From: a virus
Length of the DNA stretch: 22,568 nucleotides
Direction: 5' to 3' (one strand)
Virus record (IMG/VR): IMGVR_UViG_3300046000_008192
Location: 1 to 22,568 of that record
Shown piece by piece: positions 16,894-22,568 of this stretch. Both the position numbers and the translations under genes were made by a program. The notes beneath the pieces are model-generated. The model worked only from the letters and a program-made list of their open reading frames with translations, was not told the DNA's origin and ran no database searches. Position 1 is the stretch's first letter. Every line of letters begins with the position of its first letter.

Positions 16894-17638
16894 TTGTTAA
16901 GATTTTAATTTTAGTTTGTAAGTCTTTAATTTCACTAACCATTTTTTCTAAAACCTCATTAGTTCTTTTTAAATATATTAAATTTTCATTAGACTGTTTT
17001 AATTCAGTCTTTAATCTATTTGTATATTCTAATATTTTATTAATTTCTAAAATACGTTTACGTACTTCTTTAATAGCATTATGCAATTGATCAGCTGGTT
17101 TACGTGTTTCAGCTGTTCTTTTAAATTGAGAATATTTTACTTCATTTAAAGCTTCTTCTTTTGGTTTAACAATATCATCATAATTTTTCATTGTTAAAGC
17201 TTTATTGTTAGTACTTAAAGATATAACTTTTTCTGTTACATCATGTAAATCCATGTCACTTTTGGCATCTTCTCTAGCGTATTCTAACATACGAATAAAT
17301 AAAGGAACATCCATAATAATAATATCTTTTGGATTTTTCTTAACTTCATTCCATAAATAACTAGCATCTAACATATCTTTTGGTTGTACTTCTTTATAAC
17401 CATAAGATTTAGTATAAACATTATCTTTAGTTCCTTTAACAAAAGCAGAAGGTAAACCTGATTTATTAGGAGTTGGATTTGGTCTTGGGTTATTAGAAGC
17501 TTCTGTTTTAAGTTTTTTTCTTAAAAAAGCATATTTAGCTTCTATACCAGGAACACTAGCTGTGGTTGAAATTTCTTGACTTAATTTTTTCTTAATATAA
17601 GTCTCAATAATTTTTTTAATTTCTTCTTTACTTCTCAT
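16880..17638 (-). CDS. Unknown protein with C-terminal coiled coil (252 aa)
   Basis: I cannot assign a function. A basic helix at 1-45 is followed by a Pro/Asn-rich linker (NNPRPNPTPNKSG). Then comes a compact domain with DVPLFIRMLEYAREDAKSDM (about 107-126) and DLHDVTEKVISLS. The last 75 residues form a clear heptad-type coiled coil (ILEINKILEYTNRLKTELKQ onward). The segment LFIRMLEYAREDAKSDMDLH resembles a domain of unknown function seen in several phages. It starts two bases after the stop of the 282-residue gene and overlaps the 49-residue gene, so it belongs to the same operon between portal and protease. The role is likely structural or assembly-related, by context only. Confidence 0.8.
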   Translation of the reverse strand: MRSKEEIKKIIETYIKKKLSQEISTTASVPGIEAKYAFLRKKLKTEASNNPRPNPTPNKSGLPSAFVKGTKDNVYTKSYGYKEVQPKDMLDASYLWNEVKKNPKDIIIMDVPLFIRMLEYAREDAKSDMDLHDVTEKVISLSTNNKALTMKNYDDIVKPKEEALNEVKYSQFKRTAETRKPADQLHNAIKEVRKRILEINKILEYTNRLKTELKQSNENLIYLKRTNEVLEKMVSEIKDLQTKIKILTNGKS

Positions 17639-17640
17639 GA

Positions 17641-18489
17641 TTATTTAGATAATTCATTCACTAATTCATGATACTGAAGTAAAGTAATAAGATGTTCATC
17701 TTTTACTATTTGTTTTTTAGATAAAAGTTTAATTAGATTTATAGTTTCTTGCAATTTAATTTCAACTGTTTTATCATCAACTTTACTCTTTAATTTAACT
17801 AAATTTTCTCTAATCTCAGTTAAATTTTTATTAACAAATCTTCTTAAATAATCAACATTAGAAATATTACTAATATATTCTTTTAAAACTAATTTTTGTT
17901 TATCAGATAAATTGGAATATTTGTTATTAAACTTTTCAATTAATATTCTGTATGTTAATATACGAATATCTTTATCTTGAGTTTTAAATTCTTGAATAAT
18001 TGTATTTTCAACATTTTCAGAATTTACACTACTTTTTGTTATATGTTCTAATAAAGTTATTTTATTAGTTAAGATTTGATCAGGGGTTGTAAAAGATTTT
18101 AATTTTTTAATTTCAAATAATGTATAAATAGCAGCTGATGTTTTATAGTTATTTATTTTATTTTTAAAAAAATTAGTTAAATCATAATGTTTTTTAATTT
18201 CTCTAATTAATGAATATTTTTCTTTATTAATTTTTTCTTCATCTAATTTAAGAGATAAATCTAATACAGTATTAAGTAACAAATCAGCTTTTGATTCATC
18301 TAATTTATCACTATTTAATACAGAATGATATAGCTTTTGTTCTTTAGCTAGTTCTGTATTAGTAAAATACTTTTTAACTATCTTAACAGCAGATGATTCT
18401 TTTCCAGCCATAACGTCAGAAGCAATTTGTCTGACCAAAAGCTCAAAAAGAACCCCAGTGTTTTTATACTTCGAGTGTTTAATTGTCAT
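17641..18489 (-). CDS. Unknown helical protein after the portal (282 aa)
   Basis: The function is unknown. The N-terminus KHSKYKNTGVLFELLVRQIA is distinctive and, as I recall, recurs in hypothetical proteins next to the portal gene in environmental T4-like phages. The rest is almost wholly helical and Lys/Glu/Asn-rich, with no membrane segment, Cys cluster or catalytic motif that I can see. It is far larger than T4 gp67 and gp68, which occupy this position in T4, so direct equivalence is doubtful. It has its own upstream ATATTTAT motif and is followed after two bases by the 252-residue gene. Confidence 0.8.
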   Translation of the reverse strand: MTIKHSKYKNTGVLFELLVRQIASDVMAGKESSAVKIVKKYFTNTELAKEQKLYHSVLNSDKLDESKADLLLNTVLDLSLKLDEEKINKEKYSLIREIKKHYDLTNFFKNKINNYKTSAAIYTLFEIKKLKSFTTPDQILTNKITLLEHITKSSVNSENVENTIIQEFKTQDKDIRILTYRILIEKFNNKYSNLSDKQKLVLKEYISNISNVDYLRRFVNKNLTEIRENLVKLKSKVDDKTVEIKLQETINLIKLLSKKQIVKDEHLITLLQYHELVNELSK

Positions 18490-18510
18490 GAAGGTATAAT
18501 TATACTACTT

Positions 18511-18518
18511 ATAAATAT
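18511..18518 (-). promoter_or_regulatory. ATATTTAT motif before 282-aa gene
   Basis: The sense strand reads GTATATATTTATAAGTAGTA, about 21 bases before the ATG at 18489, in the 33-base gap after the portal gene. A short palindrome-like stretch, GTATAATTATAC, follows it. Confidence 0.4.
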
Positions 18519-18522
18519 ATAC

Positions 18523-20406
18523 TTATTTTAGTTCCTCACGGATATTTTCTTCATTTAGTAAACTACTTCCTTTAAACATATCAGTTTTTCTAGGTAATCC
18601 ACCAAACATATCTTTATTTTGTAAATATATAGAAGCCGCTGGTATAGATCGTTTAATAGTTTCTCTAATTTCTTCATCATCTTTATATTTACCCTTCATA
18701 GAGTCAACTCCTAGTCTATCTCTACCTAAAGGATCTGTTTGAGTGTTAATAAATGATGATTTATCTTGAGGTCTACCAGGCATGTTTACAATATTAGGCT
18801 CATTTTCATCAAATCCTGGAGGTACATCTTTAGCGGTAGTATACCTACCTTTACCATAAGCATTAGCTAATTGATGTGGTGTACCATATACTTGACCTGT
18901 TTCTGCAGGATCATTACCTTCTTCTTCAATTTGTTTAAGTCTAAAAGTACGTTTTTTATCTTCAGCTACTAAATCTCTATATTCATCAAATTGATCTTCA
19001 CTAAAGTGGAAAATATTATCATATATCCAATTTGAAGGTAATAAAGATGTTTCTTGAATATCTTTAGCTAAAGCAACTTTTTCCTTCATTAAAGCAACTC
19101 TTTCTTGATCATAAATGATAGATGGAGTTGTTAAATTTAATTCAAAGTTAGTTAAACTTTCATTATCATAACCTTGAGTATATAAATGTACTAGAGCAAT
19201 TTTAGTAAGTTCACTTAATAATATACGTTGAATACGTTCAATAGTGCGGGCAAAACGAATATCTTCAGCAGCTAATGTAGCTTTACCACTTAAATCTTTT
19301 TCATATCCTAAATAAGCTTTAGGTACTTTTAAAGCAGCAAATAATTTTTCTCTTAAATAAGCTACATCCTCAATACCATTATATTCTAAACCTTTAGCAG
19401 TGTCAATTTTTGTTGTTGAATCACCACCTCTAACAGGAATATAAATATCTTCTAACATGTTTTGCATGTTAAATTTTAAATTATAATTACCAGTATTAGG
19501 ATCAATAAATGGAGTTTTTTTAACTTTTTGCATCATACGTTGCATATAGTTTTCAACTTCATTTGGTGGGATATTACCTACGTTAACATAAAAAACACGT
19601 TTTTCTGGGGCACGTACAATTCTATGAATTAACATAGCATCTTCCATTAATACATACTGTTTAAATAATTTTCTTCCTGGTTCAAGATATGATCTACCAT
19701 AAGGTAAATAATTAACATCATTAATTAATCTAAAATGAGCCATTTCATAGTTTTGAAATAGAATACCTGTATCTTGACCAGAATAAGAAGCATAATTAGC
19801 TGTTACACCGGTAGCAGCTGTTGGATCATACCTAAATCTAACATAAGCTGGATTGGCTGGATCGGTTCCTTCTTCTCTAATCATTGTGTATGCTGAGAAT
19901 GGAATAACATTATATACTCCATATTTTTCAGCTATTTCTAATTTCAAATAGAAATCACCATATTTACACATATTACGAGTCCATGACCAAAGATTAAATT
20001 CAACATTCAATACATCATAAAATAGATTATAAAGAATTTTTTGAATATTTTCATCACTTGATCTAATTTGTAAAACTTCACCTTGTTCGTTTTTTAAAGT
20101 ACATTCATCTGAAACAATGTCTAGTGCAGAAGACACAATAGCATCTGTATCCATTGATTCATAATCAGCATATAACTGAACACGAATGTTTTGATAGTTT
20201 TGAGCAGAATTTAAATTATAAATTCCAGGACCTGAAGTTGTATATATTTTTTGAAATCTATCAACCAGTGAGTTTGTTTGTAGAACACCTAAAGATTGAA
20301 TTCTATCAGTATCCATAACGGATAGCTGATTTCCACCTGTGTTTCTAATAACAACATCAGATGAGAATAGTCTTTGTAGTCTTCCAAATAAAGAAGTATT
20401 TGCCAT
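18523..20406 (-). CDS. Portal vertex protein, T4 gp20-like
   Basis: The portal forms the dodecameric DNA channel at one head vertex and docks the terminase. At 627 residues it is somewhat longer than T4 gp20 (about 524). Typical gp20 segments are: AIVSSALDIVSDEC (89-102); ALMIHR-type AMLIHRIVRAPEKRVFYVNV (257-276); GNIP followed by a helical stem with MMQKVKK; NMLEDIYIPVRGGDSTTKID (316-335), matching the conserved Arg-Gly-Gly loop; and YLREKLFAALKVPKAYLGYE (350-369). The C-terminal 130 residues are charged and low-complexity (the extra length). The gene follows terminase after 17 bases and begins within the 28-base junction element. Confidence 0.93.
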   Translation of the reverse strand: MANTSLFGRLQRLFSSDVVIRNTGGNQLSVMDTDRIQSLGVLQTNSLVDRFQKIYTTSGPGIYNLNSAQNYQNIRVQLYADYESMDTDAIVSSALDIVSDECTLKNEQGEVLQIRSSDENIQKILYNLFYDVLNVEFNLWSWTRNMCKYGDFYLKLEIAEKYGVYNVIPFSAYTMIREEGTDPANPAYVRFRYDPTAATGVTANYASYSGQDTGILFQNYEMAHFRLINDVNYLPYGRSYLEPGRKLFKQYVLMEDAMLIHRIVRAPEKRVFYVNVGNIPPNEVENYMQRMMQKVKKTPFIDPNTGNYNLKFNMQNMLEDIYIPVRGGDSTTKIDTAKGLEYNGIEDVAYLREKLFAALKVPKAYLGYEKDLSGKATLAAEDIRFARTIERIQRILLSELTKIALVHLYTQGYDNESLTNFELNLTTPSIIYDQERVALMKEKVALAKDIQETSLLPSNWIYDNIFHFSEDQFDEYRDLVAEDKKRTFRLKQIEEEGNDPAETGQVYGTPHQLANAYGKGRYTTAKDVPPGFDENEPNIVNMPGRPQDKSSFINTQTDPLGRDRLGVDSMKGKYKDDEEIRETIKRSIPAASIYLQNKDMFGGLPRKTDMFKGSSLLNEENIREELK

Positions 20407-20412
20407 TTATAT

Positions 20413-20420
20413 ATAAATAT
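20413..20420 (-). promoter_or_regulatory. ATATTTAT motif before portal gene (part of 28-bp junction element)
   Basis: The sense strand reads AAATATTTATATATAA and then ATG, six bases from the start codon. The surrounding block 20402-20429 matches 16722-16749 at 27 of 28 positions and covers the terminase stop codon. Confidence 0.45.
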
Positions 20421-20423
20421 TTA

Positions 20424-22022
20424 TTATCCTATAAGCCAGTTTAAGTTTTCTTTTCCTCCCATACCATCATCCATTGTCCATGGATCATTATGAACATTAT
20501 GTGGTGAATAGTTACTTGACATAACAGGCATATAACCACTAGATATACTGTTTAGACTAGCTCTAGCTAAGTCAATACCTGTTTGTTTAAAACGTAAACT
20601 TGTATCACGTAAAAACATAGCAAATCCAAAACTCATAACCAAATCATCATTATAACCATCCATAGATTGTGCTTTACCATTTTTCCAAACAAATGTTCTA
20701 AATTCCTCTAACAATCTCTTTGATTGTACTGTAACTGAACGTTCGTGAATATAACTAACAAGTTTTGAGATAACAAGCGGTCTTGTACGAAGAGAATTAG
20801 TAAATCCAGGAACCATACCATTTCCATTTTCATATCTATCAAGATACATTTCAACATTAGTTAAAGCCATATCTGATTTTGGAGAGTAATATAAATTTCT
20901 ATATCCTCGTTCAATAGCTGTTTGTAATACATCCCAACCATAAGTAGCATTTTCAATTACTAATAAAGCATCATTATATTCAGATGCTACTCCTACTAAA
21001 AAATTACCATAATCTCTAGTACCTAATTGACCTTTATATTCAGCTACTTGTGTATTTGAATCTACATCAATAACATGAAAAGCTGAAAAGTCTTTACCAT
21101 CACCTCTAGCTACGTCAGCTGTGACTACATATGTTCTTGAAAAATCTGGGTGTTCCCAAATCCAATAATTACCATCAATACCTCTTCTTTCGATTGGATC
21201 TTTTTGATATGTTTCTATATACCAATTTAATATTTCTGGTTCAATAGCTGTATCACCAGATGTACTGAAATCACAATCACACTCTTGGGCGGCTAATCTA
21301 GGTCCTAAGTCAGCAGTTTGTGTATCTCTCCATCTTTGGTCTCGTTCTGGGTGTACAGTCCATGGTAATCTAATTGGTAAAAAACTATTATCTCTAGCCT
21401 CAGCTTTAGTCCATGTTTTATGGAACCAATTACCTGTACCATAAGGTGTAGATATAGCTATACATCCACCACCAGTAGCTAATGTTTGTTGAGCACTAGC
21501 AAATATTTCTTCAATATTATCAATAAATGCTGCTTCATCAATAATTAATAATGAAACTGCTTCACTTCGACCTGAGTCACCAGCTGCTGATACTGCTTTA
21601 ATTTGAGAACCATTAGCTAGTTTAAGTGATAATTTATTGTTTTCTATTGCTTTTAATTTAAGCCAACTTGGTAAATTTTCATAACCAAATTTAACTTTAG
21701 TTACTAAGTTTTTTGCTGTTTCTTGTTTTGTAGCTATACAAAGTATATTTTTATCTTTTTGAAACAACATCATCCATAAAGTATAAGCACCAACCAATGT
21801 TGATATACCTAACTGTCTAGATTTATTGACTATATTGTAACTATTATCTTGAAATAAATTTAATACTTTTTCCTGGAATGGGTATAAATTAAATTGGGTT
21901 CTACCTCTTGTTGGATGTTGAATCCAATAATATTTTTTCATAAAATAAACAGGATCACTAGCACATTTAATATACTCCTGTCTAATTAAAGTTTTGATAT
22001 CTTGGGGTTGTTGTTCACTCAT
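20424..22022 (-). CDS. Terminase large subunit, T4 gp17-like
   Basis: This is the packaging motor ATPase and headful nuclease. The 532-residue protein has an adenine-binding region (FNLYPFQEKVL, 44-54); a Walker A variant NKSRQLGISTLVG (66-78), where the usual Lys before Ser/Thr is Ile; Walker B VSLLIIDEAAF (156-166); and motif III ISTPYGTGN (190-198). The nuclease domain has VVTADVARGDGKDF (299-312) with Asp303, LLVIENATYG (353-362) with Glu357, and YNDDLVMS (457-464) with Asp459/460. It is shorter than T4 gp17 (about 610). The start ATG overlaps the TGA of the upstream spanin-like gene (ATGA, 22019-22022), indicating translational coupling. No small terminase gene is visible in the window. 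Confidence 0.96.
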   Translation of the reverse strand: MSEQQPQDIKTLIRQEYIKCASDPVYFMKKYYWIQHPTRGRTQFNLYPFQEKVLNLFQDNSYNIVNKSRQLGISTLVGAYTLWMMLFQKDKNILCIATKQETAKNLVTKVKFGYENLPSWLKLKAIENNKLSLKLANGSQIKAVSAAGDSGRSEAVSLLIIDEAAFIDNIEEIFASAQQTLATGGGCIAISTPYGTGNWFHKTWTKAEARDNSFLPIRLPWTVHPERDQRWRDTQTADLGPRLAAQECDCDFSTSGDTAIEPEILNWYIETYQKDPIERRGIDGNYWIWEHPDFSRTYVVTADVARGDGKDFSAFHVIDVDSNTQVAEYKGQLGTRDYGNFLVGVASEYNDALLVIENATYGWDVLQTAIERGYRNLYYSPKSDMALTNVEMYLDRYENGNGMVPGFTNSLRTRPLVISKLVSYIHERSVTVQSKRLLEEFRTFVWKNGKAQSMDGYNDDLVMSFGFAMFLRDTSLRFKQTGIDLARASLNSISSGYMPVMSSNYSPHNVHNDPWTMDDGMGGKENLNWLIG

Positions 22023-22426
22023 AAAAGTACTATAATAAAACTTACAATTGAAATCATAAATGCTCCAGTTAATTTTTTAATTGTATTATTTAATTTTATA
22101 TTTTTTTTATTTTTTTCATTTATAATATCATCTTTAGTTATAATTACTCTATTCAAATCTTTAACTTTACTATCTAAAACAATACGAGTAGAGTCTAAAA
22201 CACTAATTATAATATCTTTTCTAAAAATAATAGTGTCCATAGCTTTTATTGAATCACGAGAAATAACTAATTCTTTTTTAAGATTATCTCTTTCAACTTT
22301 AACTAAAAGAGCGTTTTTTAATGATTTAATAGGGACTATTACTGTTGAATCAGTTAAACGCTGTTGTGAACTCGCTGATGATATCATCATCAGACATATT
22401 ATTGATGCGATTATGTTCTTTTTCAT
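22019..22426 (-). CDS. Secreted coiled-coil protein with C-terminal membrane segment; candidate unimolecular spanin (135 aa)
   Basis: Residues 1-20 (MKKNIIASIICLMMISSASS) are a signal-peptide-like stretch. Residues about 25-117 are charged and helical, with VERDNLKKELVISRDS and repeated LDS motifs. Residues 119-135 (LTGAFMISIVSFIIVLL) are a membrane segment at the extreme C-terminus. An export signal, a periplasmic helix and a C-terminal anchor are the plan of unimolecular spanins such as T1 gp11, which fuse inner and outer membranes at lysis; the size is similar. However, there is no convincing lipobox: Cys11 is preceded by Ile, not by a small residue. Lysis is therefore only a candidate role. 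The start lies inside the 3' end of the upstream gene (77-base overlap, different frame). The end overlaps terminase by four bases. Confidence 0.7.
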   Translation of the reverse strand: MKKNIIASIICLMMISSASSQQRLTDSTVIVPIKSLKNALLVKVERDNLKKELVISRDSIKAMDTIIFRKDIIISVLDSTRIVLDSKVKDLNRVIITKDDIINEKNKKNIKLNNTIKKLTGAFMISIVSFIIVLL

Positions 22427-22568
22427 ATTGTTCTTTATATTGTTGAGCTTTTTTAGCTATATTAGCTAATTTAGCTTTATCTAAAATTACTAAAGAATCT
22501 AAAATATGTCTAGTAGAATCTAAAGATGTTATTTTAATATCTTTTTTTCCTATTTCAATATTTAACCC
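22350..22568 (-). CDS. 3' end of an unknown gene overlapping the spanin-like gene
   Basis: An open frame enters from the right edge (first full codon GGG at 22568-22566) and ends at TGA 22352-22350. It gives 72 residues: GLNIEIGKKDIKITSLDSTR, then HILDSLVILDKAK, then a Lys/Ala/Gln/Glu-rich helix, ending in SDDDIISEFTTAFN. The start and any signal peptide are outside the window. The segment KDIKITSLDSTRHILDSLV matches residues 70-88 of the next protein at 13 of 19 positions. Overlap of 77 bases with the next gene in another frame recalls nested Rz/Rz1 lysis genes, but the paralogy is different from that system. The function is unknown. Confidence 0.7.
   Translation of the reverse strand, partial: GLNIEIGKKDIKITSLDSTRHILDSLVILDKAKLANIAKKAQQYKEQYEKEHNRINNMSDDDIISEFTTAFN

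Noticed and set aside
5585-20420. Classical T4 late promoters (TATAAATA) on the plus strand
   Set aside because: The box has the T4 sequence on the plus strand at most sites, but no plus-strand gene follows any copy. I therefore treat the minus-strand reading as the meaningful one.
22394-22426. Lipoprotein signal peptide with Cys11 in the spanin-like protein
   Set aside because: The residue before the Cys is Ile and the hydrophobic stretch ahead of it is only about seven residues. A standard lipobox needs a small residue there.
22002-22469. Plus-strand 155-codon hydrophobic open frame
   Set aside because: It is antisense to the spanin-like gene and its upstream neighbour. The Phe/Ile-rich product is what antisense of Lys/Asn/Asp-rich codons yields, and every other gene is on the minus strand.
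1-22568. tRNA or rRNA genes
   Set aside because: I saw no cloverleaf-like conserved arms or rRNA segments. The gaps between genes are too short except 14686-14837, whose hairpins do not form a tRNA.

Overview
This window is a stretch of a tailed-phage genome. It carries the head, packaging and neck genes of a T4-like (contractile-tail) virus, followed by two very large tail-fibre genes. Every gene I can support lies on the minus strand, so transcription runs from the right edge to the left. The DNA is AT-rich. None of the 16 start codons has a recognisable Shine-Dalgarno sequence; the bases before each ATG are A/T runs instead. That is the usual situation in Bacteroidota and their phages. Together with the Gly-Ser-Thr fibre repeats, it makes a Bacteroidota (perhaps aquatic flavobacterial) host my best inference, but it is not proven.

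In transcription order: (1) 22568-22019 holds the 3' end of an unknown gene. It overlaps a 135-residue secreted coiled-coil protein with a C-terminal membrane segment, which is a spanin candidate. (2) 22022-18523 holds the large terminase (gp17-like) and the portal (gp20-like). The T4 sheath and tube genes 18 and 19, which sit between these two in T4, are absent here. (3) 18489-15470 holds four proteins of unknown function (282, 252, 49 and 418 residues) between portal and protease. The 49-residue one is very basic. (4) 15470-11932 holds the prohead protease (gp21-like), an acidic scaffold (gp22-like) and the major capsid protein (gp23-like). It has a structured 152-base leader before the scaffold and a strong terminator after the capsid gene. 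(5) 11849-11175 is a PhoH-type ATPase. (6) 11154-7772 holds the neck and tail-terminator proteins in T4 order (gp13-, gp14- and gp15-like). (7) 7769-1 holds two fibre genes built on Gly-x-x repeats. The second has a C1q/TNF-like domain near its N-terminus and more than 1,500 residues of repeat, and it runs off the left edge.

The genes form a compact late morphogenesis block. Terminase pumps DNA through the portal into a prohead that is shaped by the scaffold and matured by the protease. The neck proteins close the head and join it to the tail, and the fibres recognise the host. An eight-base sense-strand motif, ATATTTAT, occurs just upstream of seven genes and is a candidate late promoter core. 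One 28-base version, covering stop codon, spacer and start codon, is almost identical at two gene junctions.

The most interesting observations are: the overlapping, related pair of genes at the right edge; a sequence motif shared by the capsid protein and the gp13-like neck protein; the repeated junction element; the three-hairpin leader; and the contrast between an uninterrupted and a regularly broken Gly-x-x fibre.
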